From contig NZ_QBDT01000001.1 in assembly GCF_004124325.1 (NCBI RefSeq), positions 5,890,001 to 5,954,000 of the forward strand: 64,000 nt of DNA, read 5' to 3'. The stretch is from Streptomyces sp. L2. GTDB lineage: Bacteria > Actinomycetota > Actinomycetes > Streptomycetales > Streptomycetaceae. The position numbers and the translations under genes are program-made. The notes under the pieces are model-generated. The model searched no databases, had not been told where the DNA came from, and saw nothing but the letters and a program-made list of their open reading frames with translations. Below, piece by piece: positions 53,424 to 63,425 of this stretch (positions are counted from its first letter, which is position 1; each line of letters opens with the position of its first letter).

Positions 53424-54218
53424 GTGGCCGGACCGACTACCGCCGAGCGCGGTGAACGCCAGCAGGAGTCGTCCGGCCCGCCGCCCGCCCGCCGGTGGCG
53501 CAGGCCGCGCGTTCGTACGATCGTCATCCTGGCGGTGCTCGTCGTGCTCCTCAGCGCGGGCGCCCTCTGGGCGTTGTACGGCTCCAACTGGCTGCGCGTC
53601 GAGCGCGTCTCGGTCTCCGGCACCCGGGTGCTGACCCCCGCCGACGTGCGCGAGGCCGCCTCCGTCCCGGTCGGCGATCCCATGATCTCCGTCGACACGG
53701 ACGCCATCGAGGCCCGGCTCCGCCAGAAACTGCCCCGCATCGACACGGTCGACGTCGTCCGGTCCTGGCCGCACGGGATCGGGCTGAGGGTGACGGAGCG
53801 TACGCCCGTGCTCCTCGTCCGCAAGGCCGGGAACTATGTCGAAGTCGACCACAAGGGCGTCCGGTTCGCCACGGTTTCACAGGCTCCGAAGAACGTTCCG
53901 CTGCTGGAACTGACAGCTTCCCGTTCGGGTTCGGCCGCCGCGAGTTTCCGGCGCTTCGGCACCGATCGGCTGGTGCGCGAGGCGGTCACCGTGGCGGGCG
54001 ACCTCCCGGCCGCCGTCGCCCAGGACACCCGGACCCTCCAAATCCGCTCCTACGACGCCGTCTCGCTGGAGTTGAGCGGTGGCCGCACGGTGCTGTGGGG
54101 CAGCGGCGAGAACGGCCGCGACAAGGCACGGGTCCTCACAGCACTCATGAAAGCAGCTCCGGACGCGCGGCACTTCGACGTGAGTGTGCCCACCGCCCCT
54201 GCGTCATCGGGGAGTTGA
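53424..54218 (+). CDS. ftsQ: Cell division protein FtsQ
   Basis: A 264-residue bitopic protein: a basic, disordered cytoplasmic N-terminus, one transmembrane helix (TIVILAVLVVLLSAGALWAL), a POTRA domain (VERVSVSGTRVLTPADVREAA) and the FtsQ/DivIB beta domain (RSWPHGIGLRVTERTPVLLV). It links FtsL-DivIC to the divisome. The start is GTG at 53424 (GTGGCCGGACC) behind GGGCAGTGAG. Confidence 0.92.
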   Translation: MAGPTTAERGERQQESSGPPPARRWRRPRVRTIVILAVLVVLLSAGALWALYGSNWLRVERVSVSGTRVLTPADVREAASVPVGDPMISVDTDAIEARLRQKLPRIDTVDVVRSWPHGIGLRVTERTPVLLVRKAGNYVEVDHKGVRFATVSQAPKNVPLLELTASRSGSAAASFRRFGTDRLVREAVTVAGDLPAAVAQDTRTLQIRSYDAVSLELSGGRTVLWGSGENGRDKARVLTALMKAAPDARHFDVSVPTAPASSGS

Positions 54219-54496
54219 CGCACATCAGCGCAGGCCAGCACCCTGGTTGGGCACTGCTACGCCTGATCACATAGGGTGAAAAGAAAAACGGGAGGTTCGG
54301 CGTGTTCGTTGAACGGGCGCCACTTGTCGACTTAGTGTCCTGTTCAGAAGACTCCAGGGAACAGACACACTGGTAACCCTAAACTTCAGGGTTAGGGTTC
54401 GGGTCGGCGTTCGGACCGTCCCATTCGGCATCCGTCGTCCCGGCGCGGGACACCGCTCGGCGGCGACAACGTAATTCGAGGCGAGAGGCCTTCGAC
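54219..54496 (+). promoter_or_regulatory. ftsZ upstream promoter region
   Basis: The 278-base gap before ftsZ is AT-richer than its surroundings. TTGGGC (near 54247) and a TAGGGT (near 54273) are one possible promoter. Two inverted repeats follow: GTGTCCTGTTC / GAACAGACAC (about 54335-54369) and AACCCT-AAACTTC-AGGGTT (54375-54393), with a further AGGGTT. S. coelicolor ftsZ is known to have several promoters, one sporulation-induced; which of these elements corresponds to which cannot be told by eye. Confidence 0.55.
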
Positions 54497-55708
54497 GTGG
54501 CAGCACCGCAGAACTACCTCGCAGTCATCAAGGTCATCGGTGTCGGCGGCGGTGGTGTCAATGCCATCAACCGGATGATCGAAGTCGGTCTCAAGGGTGT
54601 CGAGTTCATCGCCATCAACACCGACGCACAGGCGCTGTTGATGAGCGACGCCGACGTCAAGCTCGACGTCGGCCGCGAACTGACCCGCGGACTCGGCGCC
54701 GGCGCCAACCCGGCCGTCGGCCGCAAGGCCGCCGAGGACCACCGCGAGGAGATCGAGGAGGTCCTCAAGGGGGCCGACATGGTCTTCGTCACGGCCGGTG
54801 AAGGCGGCGGCACCGGCACCGGCGGCGCGCCCGTCGTGGCCAACATCGCGCGCTCGCTCGGCGCCCTCACGATCGGCGTGGTCACGCGCCCGTTCACCTT
54901 CGAGGGACGGCGCCGCGCGAACCAGGCCGAGGACGGCATCGCCGAACTCCGCGAAGAGGTCGACACCCTCATCGTCATCCCCAACGACCGGCTGCTGTCC
55001 ATCTCGGACCGCCAGGTCTCGGTCCTCGACGCCTTCAAGTCGGCGGACCAGGTCCTGCTCTCCGGTGTGCAGGGCATCACCGACCTCATCACCACCCCCG
55101 GCCTGATCAACCTCGACTTCGCCGACGTCAAGTCGGTCATGTCCGAGGCCGGCTCCGCCCTCATGGGCATCGGCTCGGCCCGCGGCGACGACCGCGCGGT
55201 GGCCGCCGCCGAGATGGCGATCTCCTCCCCGCTGCTGGAGGCGTCCATCGACGGCGCCCGCGGTGTGCTGCTCTCCATCTCCGGCGGCTCCGACCTCGGC
55301 CTGTTCGAGATCAACGAGGCCGCCCAGCTGGTCAGCGAGGCCGCCCACCCGGAGGCCAACATCATCTTCGGCGCCGTCATCGACGACGCCCTCGGCGACG
55401 AGGTCCGGGTCACCGTCATCGCGGCCGGCTTCGACGGCGGCCAGCCGCCGGCCCGCCGGGACAACGTCCTCGGCTCCGCCTCCTCCTCCACCTCCGCGCC
55501 CCGCCGCGAGGAGCCCGCGCCGGCCCGGCAGCCCGAGAGCAGCCGCCCGTCCTTCGGCTCGCTCGGCAGCGTGACGCCGAAGGAGGAGCCGGAGCAGACG
55601 CCCGAGCCGGTGGCCGACGTCACCGTCACCCCGGCGGTCCCGCCCGCGCCGCGGACCTACTCGGACAGCTCGGCCGAGGAACTGGACGTGCCGGACTTCC
55701 TCAAGTGA
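54497..55708 (+). CDS. ftsZ: Cell division GTPase FtsZ
   Basis: A 403-residue tubulin homologue forming the Z-ring or Z-ladders. The GTPase domain has [15 protein letters not shown], the signature GGGTGTG (103-109), NTDAQAL, the synergy-loop region [22 protein letters not shown] and [14 protein letters not shown] Pro/Ser-rich linker of about 75 residues ends in the conserved C-terminal peptide (ELDVPDFLK), the docking site for SepF. It starts at GTG 54497 behind GAGAGG. There is no ftsA between ftsQ and ftsZ. Confidence 0.97.
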   Translation: MAAPQNYLAVIKVIGVGGGGVNAINRMIEVGLKGVEFIAINTDAQALLMSDADVKLDVGRELTRGLGAGANPAVGRKAAEDHREEIEEVLKGADMVFVTAGEGGGTGTGGAPVVANIARSLGALTIGVVTRPFTFEGRRRANQAEDGIAELREEVDTLIVIPNDRLLSISDRQVSVLDAFKSADQVLLSGVQGITDLITTPGLINLDFADVKSVMSEAGSALMGIGSARGDDRAVAAAEMAISSPLLEASIDGARGVLLSISGGSDLGLFEINEAAQLVSEAAHPEANIIFGAVIDDALGDEVRVTVIAAGFDGGQPPARRDNVLGSASSSTSAPRREEPAPARQPESSRPSFGSLGSVTPKEEPEQTPEPVADVTVTPAVPPAPRTYSDSSAEELDVPDFLK

Positions 55709-56433
55709 TAGGACAGCGCGAGAGCGTGAGCGGCGCGCACTTCGCCTTCACCGACCGGTGGGGCGGGGTGAGCGCCGCTCCGTATGAGGAGCTGAACCTC
55801 GGCGGGGCCGTCGGCGACGAGCCCGGAGCGGTCCGGACCAACCGGGAACTGGCGGCCACGTCGCTCGGCCTCGACCCCGCCCGGGTCGTCTGGATGCACC
55901 AGGTGCATGGCGCCGACGTCGAGGTCGTCGAGGCGCCCTGGGGTGACAGGCCCGCACCGGAGGTCGACGCGGTCGTCACCGCCCGCCGCGGACTCGCCCT
56001 CGCCGTCCTCACCGCCGACTGCCTGCCGGTGCTGCTCGCCGACCCGGTCGCCGGGATCGCCGGCGCGGCCCACGCGGGCCGGCCCGGACTGGTCGAGGGC
56101 GTGGTCCCCGCCGTCGTACGGGCCATGGCGGAACTCGGCGCCGACCCGGCCCGGATCGTCGCCCGCACCGGGCCGGCCGTCTGCGGCCGGTGCTACGAGG
56201 TGCCGGCGGCGATGCGCGCCGAGGTGGCCGCCGTCGAGCCGGCGGCGCACGCCGAGACGAGCTGGGGGACACCGGCCGTCGACGTGAGCGCCGGCGTGCG
56301 CGCACAGCTCGACCGGCTCGGCGTGCGCGACCTGGCGCACGCGCCGGTGTGCACGCTGGAATCGGGCGACCACTTCTCGTACCGCCGCGACCGCGCCACC
56401 GGGCGGCTCGCGAGCTACGTCTGGCTGGACTGA
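55705..56433 (+). CDS. pgeF: Peptidoglycan editing factor PgeF (YfiH/DUF152)
   Basis: A 242-residue DUF152/multicopper polyphenol oxidase-fold protein; family members are purine nucleoside phosphorylases or adenosine deaminases and edit MurC products. Metal-site motifs: [37 protein letters not shown] (HAGW in many relatives is HAGR here) and CGRCYEV. GTG at 55705 overlaps the ftsZ stop (GTGA), so its synthesis is coupled to FtsZ. Confidence 0.9.
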   Translation: MIGQRESVSGAHFAFTDRWGGVSAAPYEELNLGGAVGDEPGAVRTNRELAATSLGLDPARVVWMHQVHGADVEVVEAPWGDRPAPEVDAVVTARRGLALAVLTADCLPVLLADPVAGIAGAAHAGRPGLVEGVVPAVVRAMAELGADPARIVARTGPAVCGRCYEVPAAMRAEVAAVEPAAHAETSWGTPAVDVSAGVRAQLDRLGVRDLAHAPVCTLESGDHFSYRRDRATGRLASYVWLD

Positions 56434-56439
56434 TGAGGC

Positions 56440-57159
56440 ATGACGGACCGTAAGACCGAAATCGCCACGAATCTGGCGCATGTGGAGGACCGCATCACCG
56501 CCGCCTGCGTCGCGGCCGGGCGCAAGCGGGAGGAGGTGACCCTGATCGTGGTCACCAAGACCTACCCGGCGAGCGATGTGCGGATCCTGTCGGAACTCGG
56601 TGTGCGTCTGGTCGCCGAGAACCGCGACCAGGACGCCGCCCCGAAGGCCGTCGCCTGTGCCGATCTGCCCCTGAAATGGCATTTTGTCGGCCAGTTGCAG
56701 ACCAACAAGGTCCGTTCCGTGGTCGGCTACGCCGATGTCGTGCAGTCCGTCGACCGGGACCGGCTCGTCGCGGCGCTGTCGAGGGAGGCGGTGCGGACGG
56801 AGCGCGAGGTGGGCTGCCTGATCCAGGTCGCGCTGGACGCCGGCGCCGCGGAACGGGGCGAGCGCGGAGGCGTGGCACCGGGCGGTGTCGGGGAGTTGGC
56901 CGAGCTGGTCGCCGGGGCCCCCGGGCTGCGGCTCGACGGGCTGATGACCGTCGCCCCGCTCACCGGGGAGTACGCGGGACGCGAACAGGCGGCGTTCCAG
57001 CGGCTCATGGATTTGTCGACTGACCTGCGCCGAGCCCATCCGGCTGCAACCATGGTGTCAGCGGGGATGAGTGCGGACCTCGAGCAGGCCGTGGCCGCCG
57101 GAGCGACACATGTGCGCGTCGGCAGCGCGGTACTCGGAGTCCGCCCCAGGCTCGGGTAA
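56440..57159 (+). CDS. YggS/PLPBP family pyridoxal-phosphate-binding protein
   Basis: A 239-residue alanine-racemase-like barrel. The PLP Lys is in [41 protein letters not shown] and [25 protein letters not shown] are family motifs. These proteins maintain PLP homeostasis and have no known catalysis. The location between ftsZ and sepF is conserved in actinobacteria and Firmicutes. The usual GENRVQ is AENRDQ here. Confidence 0.92.
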   Translation: MTDRKTEIATNLAHVEDRITAACVAAGRKREEVTLIVVTKTYPASDVRILSELGVRLVAENRDQDAAPKAVACADLPLKWHFVGQLQTNKVRSVVGYADVVQSVDRDRLVAALSREAVRTEREVGCLIQVALDAGAAERGERGGVAPGGVGELAELVAGAPGLRLDGLMTVAPLTGEYAGREQAAFQRLMDLSTDLRRAHPAATMVSAGMSADLEQAVAAGATHVRVGSAVLGVRPRLG

Positions 57160-57287
57160 CGTCGCCAGGAAGTCGGACCACAGCAGAAAATATGGTCAAT
57201 GCCGCCGATGACGGCACAACGACCACGTGGATCGCGGGCACTTGGCACGTCGTCAGTCGATCCACCACAGAGCGGAGGACTCAGAGC

Positions 57288-57929
57288 ATGGCCGGCGCGA
57301 TGCGCAAGATGGCGGTCTACCTCGGCCTCGTGGAGGACGATGGGTACGACGGCCGCGGATTCGACCCAGACGACGACTTCGAGCCCGAACTGGACCCGGA
57401 GCCCGAGCGGGACCACCGACGGCACGAAGTGGTGCACCAGTCTCATGGTGCACACCAGTCCCAAAGGGACGAATCGGTCCGGGTGGTGCAGCCTCCGGCG
57501 CCGCGCGATCCGGTCTCCCACTCCACGTCGCTCGCCGCGGAATCCGGGCGTCCGGCGCGCATCGCGCCCGTGGCGTCCATCACACAAGAACGTCAGTCCC
57601 TGGAGAAGAACGCACCGGTGATCATGCCCAAGGTCGTGTCCGAACGAGAGCCGTACCGGATCACCACGCTTCACCCCCGGACCTACAACGAGGCCCGTAC
57701 CATCGGGGAACACTTCCGTGAGGGCACCCCGGTGATCATGAATCTGACTGAGATGGATGACACAGACGCCAAGCGACTTGTCGACTTTGCGGCCGGTTTG
57801 GTGTTTGGTCTTCACGGCAGCATCGAGCGGGTGACGCAGAAGGTGTTCCTGTTGTCGCCTGCTAACGTCGATGTCACGGCGGAGGACAAGGCCCGCATCG
57901 CAGAGGGCGGGTTCTTCAACCAGAGCTGA
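57288..57929 (+). CDS. sepF: Cell division protein SepF
   Basis: A 213-residue protein starting at ATG behind GGAGGAC. The N-terminal [18 protein letters not shown] is the amphipathic membrane-binding helix. An acidic, disordered linker follows. The C-terminal SepF/DUF552 fold (about 125-205) has [43 protein letters not shown] and VFLLSP. SepF tethers FtsZ to the membrane; in organisms without FtsA, such as this one appears to be, it should be the main anchor. Confidence 0.95.
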   Translation: MAGAMRKMAVYLGLVEDDGYDGRGFDPDDDFEPELDPEPERDHRRHEVVHQSHGAHQSQRDESVRVVQPPAPRDPVSHSTSLAAESGRPARIAPVASITQERQSLEKNAPVIMPKVVSEREPYRITTLHPRTYNEARTIGEHFREGTPVIMNLTEMDDTDAKRLVDFAAGLVFGLHGSIERVTQKVFLLSPANVDVTAEDKARIAEGGFFNQS

Positions 57930-57979
57930 GACGTACCACCGGAAACAAGCACGGAACAGGGGAGAGGGAAAGCCAGGCC

Positions 57980-58270
57980 ATGAGCGTGTTCGCGCAGGTG
58001 ATCTACATCGCGCTGATGGTGTTCCTCATCGTGCTGATCTTCCGGCTGGTCATGGACTACGTCTTCCAGTTCGCCCGCTCGTGGCAACCCGGCAAGGCGA
58101 TGGTGGTCGTCCTGGAGGCCACCTACACTGTCACCGATCCACCGCTGAAGCTTCTGCGGCGGTTCATCCCGCCGCTGCGTCTCGGGGGCGTGGCGCTCGA
58201 CCTGTCCTTCTTCGTACTGATGATCATCGTCTACATTCTCATCTCTGTCGCTGGGAACTTCGTGAGATGA
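57980..58270 (+). CDS. YggT family membrane protein
   Basis: A 96-residue protein with two transmembrane segments (VIYIALMVFLIVLIFRLVMDYVF; LSFFVLMIIVYILISVAG) around a YggT motif (EATYTVTDPPLKLLRRFIPPLRLGGVALDLSFF). Its role is unknown; YggT proteins lie between sepF and divIVA in many Gram-positives. ATG at 57980 follows GGAGAGGG by about ten bases. Confidence 0.92.
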   Translation: MSVFAQVIYIALMVFLIVLIFRLVMDYVFQFARSWQPGKAMVVVLEATYTVTDPPLKLLRRFIPPLRLGGVALDLSFFVLMIIVYILISVAGNFVR

Positions 58271-58322
58271 GGACGGACGAACCGGTCTTGCCGACTGCCG
58301 ATGACTACGTTGAGGTGAAGAG

Positions 58323-59492
58323 ATGCCGTTGACCCCCGAGGACGTGCGGAACAAGCAGTTCACGACCGTCCGCCTCCGAGAAGGCTATGACGAGGACGAG
58401 GTCGATGCCTTCCTCGACGAGGTCGAAGCCGAACTGACCCGTCTGCTCCGCGAGAACGAGGACCTGCGCGCCAAGCTGGCCGCGGCCACGCGCGCTGCTG
58501 CCCAGAACCAGCAGAACATGCGCAAACCTCCCGAGCAGGATCAGCCACATCCGCCGCAGCAGGGCATGCGAGGTCCCGGCGCGCCGGTGCCCGCCGGCAT
58601 ATCGGGCCCGCCGCAGCAGCAGATGGGCGGCCCCATGGGTGGCCCGCCCCAGCTGCCGAGCGGCGCCCCGCAGCTGCCCGCCGGCCCCGGCGGTCAGGGC
58701 GGCCCGCAGGGTCCCGGCCCGATGGGCCAGGGGCCGATGGGGCAGGGTCCGATGGGGCAGGGGCCGATGGGGCAGGGCCCGATGGGTCAGGGCCCGATGG
58801 GTCAGGGCCCGATGGGCGGCCAGCCGCCCATGCAGCAGCACCCGATGGGCGGCCCCATGGGCGGTCCGATGGGCGGCCCCGGTCAGGGCCCCGGCGGCGA
58901 CAGTGCCGCCCGTGTCCTCTCTCTGGCCCAGCAGACCGCCGACCAGGCGATCGCCGAGGCCCGTTCCGAGGCCAACAAGATCGTCGGCGAGGCCCGCAGC
59001 CGCGCCGAGGGTCTGGAGCGTGACGCCCGTGCCAAGGCGGACGCCCTGGAGCGGGACGCGCAGGAGAAGCACCGCGTCGCGATGGGCTCCCTGGAGTCCG
59101 CCCGCGCCACGCTGGAGCGCAAGGTCGAGGACCTGCGCGGCTTCGAGCGCGAGTACCGCACGCGGCTGAAGTCGTACCTGGAGTCCCAGCTGCGCCAGCT
59201 GGAGACGCAGGCCGACGACTCCCTGGCCCCGCCGCGCACCCCGGCGACCGCCTCGCTGCCGCCGTCCCCGGCGCCCTCCATGGCACCGGCCGGCGCGAGC
59301 GCCCCGTCGTACGGCGGCAACCAGACGATGGGCGGCAACCCCGGCCCGTCGGCCCCGTCCTACGGCGGCCAGCAGCAGATGACCCCGGCCATGACCCAGC
59401 CCATGGCCCCGGTCCGTCCGCAGGGCCCGTCCCCGATGGGGCAGGCACCCTCGCCGATGCGGGGGTTCCTGATCGACGAGGACGACAACTGA
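58323..59492 (+). CDS. divIVA: Polar growth determinant DivIVA
   Basis: A 389-residue coiled-coil protein. The N-terminal lipid-binding domain ([28 protein letters not shown]) leads to a first coiled coil to about residue 60. A long Gln/Pro/Gly/Met-rich insert includes seven tandem GPMGQ units (58716-58815). The second coiled coil spans about 198-305, and the tail ends [11 protein letters not shown]. In Streptomyces it sits at hyphal tips, recruits wall synthesis and is essential. ATG at 58323 follows GAGGTGAAGAG. Confidence 0.96.
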   Translation: MPLTPEDVRNKQFTTVRLREGYDEDEVDAFLDEVEAELTRLLRENEDLRAKLAAATRAAAQNQQNMRKPPEQDQPHPPQQGMRGPGAPVPAGISGPPQQQMGGPMGGPPQLPSGAPQLPAGPGGQGGPQGPGPMGQGPMGQGPMGQGPMGQGPMGQGPMGQGPMGGQPPMQQHPMGGPMGGPMGGPGQGPGGDSAARVLSLAQQTADQAIAEARSEANKIVGEARSRAEGLERDARAKADALERDAQEKHRVAMGSLESARATLERKVEDLRGFEREYRTRLKSYLESQLRQLETQADDSLAPPRTPATASLPPSPAPSMAPAGASAPSYGGNQTMGGNPGPSAPSYGGQQQMTPAMTQPMAPVRPQGPSPMGQAPSPMRGFLIDEDDN

Positions 59493-59539
59493 GGGTCTTT
59501 TGGTAGACCGGTACGACAACGGCGTCGGCAGCGTCTGAG

Positions 59540-59577
59540 AAGTGGTTCGGCCTCTGGTTTCGGAGGCCGGGCCACTT
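59540..59577. terminator. Terminator after divIVA
   Basis: AAGTGGTTCGGCCTC (59540-59554) pairs with GAGGCCGGGCCACTT (59563-59577) over 15 positions including two G-U pairs. It is followed by TTC. It ends the dcw transcript. Confidence 0.85.
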
Positions 59578-59604
59578 TTCGTTGTGCGGGTGGGTAAACG
59601 CATC

Positions 59605-59672
59605 GTGCGCGGTTCCCCGCGCCCCTTGAGTTGCTGCTGAGCAACTCCTTCAGGGCGCGGGGAACCGCGCAC
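59605..59672. terminator. Stacked hairpins between divIVA and ileS
   Basis: A 20-bp perfect stem (GTGCGCGGTTCCCCGCGCCC at 59605-59624 with 59653-59672) encloses a second perfect stem GAGTTGCT-GCTG-AGCAACTC (59628-59647). It separates convergent genes. The outer arm resembles the inverted repeat at 3089-3203. Confidence 0.85.
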
Positions 59673-59710
59673 GTCCACTGCACTGAGGGCGCCTCCTCGG
59701 CACCCCGTGC

Positions 59711-62700
59711 CTACGCCTTGCGCAGCCGGAACGTCAGGGACAGACCCTCGTCCACGAACGGCTCGCCGAAGCCGGCCCCGGCCTCAGCCTCACCCTGGCG
59801 GAAGTCGGTCGACAAGACCTCCTCGGCGATCAGAGCTGCGTGCTCGGTGAGCGCCGCGATCACCGCGGGGTCGGTCGACGTCCACCGCAGGGCGATGCGG
59901 TCGGCCACGTCCAGCCCGCTGTTCTTGCGGGCTTCCTGGATCAGCCGGATCGCGTCGCGGGCGAGTCCCGCCTGCCGCAGCTCCTCGGTGATCTCCAGGT
60001 CGAGCGCCACCGTGGCGCCGGAGTCGGACGCCACCGACCAGCCCTCGCGCGGGGTCTCGGTGATGATCACCTCGTCGGGCGCGAGGGTGATCGTCTCACC
60101 GTCGACCTCCACGGACGCCGTGCCCGCGCGCAGCGCCAGTGACAGCGCGGCCGCGTCGGCGTTCGCGACGGCCTTGGCGACGTCCTGCACCCGCTTGCCG
60201 AACCGCTTGCCCAGGGCCCGGAAGTTGGCCTTGGCGGTGGTGTCGACGAGCGAGCCGCCGACCTCGGAGAGCGAGGCCAGGGAGGACACGTTCAGCTCCT
60301 CCGTGATCTGCGCGTGCAGCTCACGGTCCAGCGTGTCGAACCCGGCCGCCGCGACCAGCGCGCGGGACAGCGGCTGGCGGGTCTTGACGCCGGACTCCGC
60401 GCGCGTGGCACGGCCCAGCTCCACCAGGCGCCGTACCAGCACCATCTGCCTCGACAGCTCCGGGTCGATCGCGGAGAGGTCCGCCTCGGGCCACGCGGCC
60501 AGGTGCACCGACTCCGGGGCGCCGGGGGTCACCGGCACGACCAGGTCCTGCCACACCCGCTCGGTGATGAACGGGGTGATCGGCGCCATCAGCTTCGTGA
60601 CGGTCTCCAGTACCTCGTGCAGCGTGCGCAGCGCGGCCTTGTCGCCCTGCCAGAACCGGCGGCGGGAACGGCGGACGTACCAGTTCGACAGGTCGTCGAC
60701 GAACGCGGACAGCAGCTTGCCGGCGCGCTGGGTGTCGTACGCCTCCAGCGCCTGGGTCACCTGGTCGGTGAGGGCGTGCAGTTCGGACAGCAGCCAGCGG
60801 TCCAGCAGCGGGCGCCCGGCCGGGGCCGGGTCGGAGGCGGACGGCGCCCAGGCGGACGTGCGGGCGTACAGCGCCTGGAAGGCGACCGTGTTCCAGTACG
60901 TCAGGAGCGTCTTGCGGACGACCTCCTGGATCGTGCCGTGGCCGACGCGGCGGGCCGCCCACGGCGAACCGCCGGCCGCCATGAACCAGCGCACCGCGTC
61001 CGCGCCGTGCTGGTCCATGAGCGGGATCGGCTGCAGGATGTTGCCCAGGTGCTTGGACATCTTGCGGCCGTCCTCGGCGAGGATGTGGCCGAGGCAGACG
61101 ACGTTCTCGTACGACGACTCGTCGAAGACCAGGGTGCCGATGGCCATGAGCGTGTAGAACCAGCCGCGGGTCTGGTCGATCGCCTCGGAGATGAACTGCG
61201 CCGGGTACCGGCTCTCGAACAGGTCCTTGTTCTTGTACGGGTAGCCCCACTGCGCGAACGGCATCGAGCCCGAGTCGTACCAGGCGTCGATGACCTCCGG
61301 CACGCGTGCGGCCGTCTTGCCGCAGCCCTCGTGCGGGCAGGCGAAGGTGACCTCGTCGATGAACGGGCGGTGCGGGTCCAGGTCCGACTGGTCGGTGCCG
61401 GTCAGCCCGGTCAGCTCCGCGCGCGAGCCCACGCAGGTGAGGTGGTCGTCCTCGCAGCGCCAGATCGGCAGCGGGGTGCCCCAGTAGCGGTTGCGGGACA
61501 GCGCCCAGTCGATGTTGTTGTTCAGCCAGTCCCCGTACCGGCCGTGCTTGACGGTCTCGGGGAACCAGTTGGTCTCCTCGTTCTCCTGGATCAGCCGGTC
61601 CTTGACGGCCGTCGTACGGATGTACCAGGAGGGCTGCGCGTAGTAGAGCAGCGCGGTGTGGCAGCGCCAGCAGTGCGGGTAGCTGTGCTCGTACGGCAGG
61701 TGCCGGAAGAGCAGGCCGCGCTCCTTGAGGTCGGCGGTGAGCTGTTCGTCGGCTTTCTTGAAGAAGACGCCGCCGACGAGCGGGACGTCCTCCTCGAAGG
61801 TGCCGTCGGGGCGGACCGGGTTGACCACGGGCAGGCCGTAGGAGCGGCAGACCTTGAGGTCGTCCTCACCGAAGGCGGGGGACTGGTGGACCAGACCCGT
61901 GCCGTCCTCGGTGGTCACGTAGTCGGCGTTGACGACGTAGTGGGCCTCTGCCGGGAACTCGACCAGCTCGAACGGGCGCTGGTACGTCCAGCGCTCCATC
62001 TCCGCGCCCGTGAAGGACTGCCCCGTGGTCTCCCAGCCCTCGCCGAGCGCCTTCTCGACCAGCGGGGCGGCGACGACGACCTTCTCCTCGCCGTTCGTGG
62101 CGACGACGTAGGCGACCTCCGGGTGGGCGGCCACGGCCGTGTTGGACACCAGGGTCCACGGGGTCGTCGTCCACACCAGGAGCGCGGCCTCGCCGGCCAG
62201 CGGGCCGGAGGTCAGCGGGAAGCGGACGTAGACCGAGGGGTCGACGACCGTCTCGTAGCCCTGCGCCAGCTCGTGGTCCGACAGGCCGGTGCCGCAGCGC
62301 GGGCACCAGGGGGCGACGCGGTGGTCCTGGACCAGCAGGCCCTTGCCGAAGATCTCCTTCAGCGACCACCAGACCGACTCCACGTACTCCGGGTCCATGG
62401 TCCGGTAGGCGTCGTCCAGGTCGACCCAGTAGCCCATGCGGGTCGTCAGCTCGGCGAAGGCGTCGGTGTGCCGGGTCACGGACTCGCGGCACTTGGCGTT
62501 GAACTCCGCGATGCCGTACGCCTCGATGTCCTGCTTGCCGGAGAAGCCCAGCTCCTTCTCCACCGCCAGCTCGACGGGCAGGCCGTGGCAGTCCCAGCCG
62601 GCCTTGCGGGCCACGTGGTAGCCGCGCATGGTGCGGAAGCGGGGGAAGACGTCCTTGAAGACGCGCGCCTCGATGTGGTGGGCGCCGGGCATGCCGTTGG

Positions 62701-62854
62701 CGGTGGGCGGACCCTCGTAGAACACCCACTCGGGGCGGCCCGCGGACTGGTCCAGGCTCTTGGCAAAGATCTTCTGCTCGCGCCAGAAGTCGAGCACCGC
62801 GTGCTCGAGCGCGGGCAGGTCGACCTGGGCGGGCACCTGGCGGTACTGCGTCAT
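59711..62854 (-). CDS. ileS: Isoleucyl-tRNA synthetase
   Basis: A 1047-residue class I synthetase charging tRNA-Ile. Motifs: the HIGH equivalent in PTANGMPGAHHIEARV (about residues 50-65), WDCHGLPVE, the CP1 editing domain (WTTTPWTLVSN), GWFYTLMAIGTLVF, KMSKS as GRKMSKHLGN (about 595-605), and an anticodon-binding domain. The length and single C-terminal extension fit the eukaryote-like group (IleS2) usual in actinomycetes. This group is often less sensitive to mupirocin. The ATG at 62854 follows GGAGGA, which lies inside the T-box leader. Confidence 0.96.
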   Translation of the reverse strand: MTQYRQVPAQVDLPALEHAVLDFWREQKIFAKSLDQSAGRPEWVFYEGPPTANGMPGAHHIEARVFKDVFPRFRTMRGYHVARKAGWDCHGLPVELAVEKELGFSGKQDIEAYGIAEFNAKCRESVTRHTDAFAELTTRMGYWVDLDDAYRTMDPEYVESVWWSLKEIFGKGLLVQDHRVAPWCPRCGTGLSDHELAQGYETVVDPSVYVRFPLTSGPLAGEAALLVWTTTPWTLVSNTAVAAHPEVAYVVATNGEEKVVVAAPLVEKALGEGWETTGQSFTGAEMERWTYQRPFELVEFPAEAHYVVNADYVTTEDGTGLVHQSPAFGEDDLKVCRSYGLPVVNPVRPDGTFEEDVPLVGGVFFKKADEQLTADLKERGLLFRHLPYEHSYPHCWRCHTALLYYAQPSWYIRTTAVKDRLIQENEETNWFPETVKHGRYGDWLNNNIDWALSRNRYWGTPLPIWRCEDDHLTCVGSRAELTGLTGTDQSDLDPHRPFIDEVTFACPHEGCGKTAARVPEVIDAWYDSGSMPFAQWGYPYKNKDLFESRYPAQFISEAIDQTRGWFYTLMAIGTLVFDESSYENVVCLGHILAEDGRKMSKHLGNILQPIPLMDQHGADAVRWFMAAGGSPWAARRVGHGTIQEVVRKTLLTYWNTVAFQALYARTSAWAPSASDPAPAGRPLLDRWLLSELHALTDQVTQALEAYDTQRAGKLLSAFVDDLSNWYVRRSRRRFWQGDKAALRTLHEVLETVTKLMAPITPFITERVWQDLVVPVTPGAPESVHLAAWPEADLSAIDPELSRQMVLVRRLVELGRATRAESGVKTRQPLSRALVAAAGFDTLDRELHAQITEELNVSSLASLSEVGGSLVDTTAKANFRALGKRFGKRVQDVAKAVANADAAALSLALRAGTASVEVDGETITLAPDEVIITETPREGWSVASDSGATVALDLEITEELRQAGLARDAIRLIQEARKNSGLDVADRIALRWTSTDPAVIAALTEHAALIAEEVLSTDFRQGEAEAGAGFGEPFVDEGLSLTFRLRKA

Positions 62855-63115
62855 CGATCTTCCTCCGGCGGATGTGCTGCCTTCCGTCGGAGGGACGAGA
62901 GCCGTGCTCCCGCGGTACCACCCTCCTTGGCTCCCGGTGCGTCGTGTGCACCGGTGAGCCCCCTCATTGGGGCGCGAGACCGGTTCTACTCGCCCTGACC
63001 GGCATGGCCGGGCTTTCTTCCGGCGGCTCCGGGGTGATCTTCACGTCGCGCTCGCCCCCGGGCTCACACCGTCCCCGGGTCGCTCTCGGCCGCGTACGCC
63101 GCTACTCGTCCCCAT
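62855..63115 (-). promoter_or_regulatory. ileS T-box leader, probably translational
   Basis: On the minus strand the T-box core GGAGGGTGGTACCGCGGG occupies 62909-62926. Upstream lies a stem I-like region starting near GACGAGTAGCGG, with a candidate Ile specifier ATC (63036-63038, in GAAGATCACC). Downstream there is no run of T. Instead CCTCCG (62888-62893) can pair with CGGAGG (62862-62867), which contains the ribosome site of ileS. Uncharged tRNA-Ile should stabilise the alternative fold and expose the ribosome site, as for actinobacterial ileS T-boxes. Confidence 0.9.
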
Positions 63116-63425
63116 CCACGCTTTTCGCTCCGCCCAGTGTACGGCGCCGCACGGACAGCGGCCGACCGCTTTTCGGGAGGGCCGGGAACGGCGGCGGAAG
63201 CCAGGGCGAAATGACTCGAATGGCGCGATACGCGGCTTCTGTCTCTGCGGGCCGGCCCCGGCGGATTACCCGGCGGAGAGCTGGGCACAACGCATGCAGA
63301 CCGCGTGCGCGGGGGCGTGGGGTGGGCGGATCGGGCGGCGTGCCCCGTTGCCGCGGTTCCCGAGTCGATTTATCGTCCCAGCACGATTCGCGTGCAAGAT
63401 CACAATATGTGAAGGGGCCGCGGCC
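63116..63425. other. Divergent intergenic region between ileS leader and the Lys-repeat gene
   Basis: It should hold the promoters of ileS and of the rightmost gene. Visible elements are a small hairpin GCACG-ATTCG-CGTGC (63379-63393) and an AT-rich TCACAATATG just before the ribosome site GAAGGGG (63411). No convincing gene is present. Confidence 0.4.

Noticed and set aside
58716..58815. Short regular direct repeats suggesting CRISPR
   Set aside because: Units are contiguous, multiple of three and in frame within DivIVA, with no spacers.
60314..62998. 894-codon plus-strand frame antisense to ileS
   Set aside because: High-GC shadow frame; ileS on the minus strand has all synthetase motifs.
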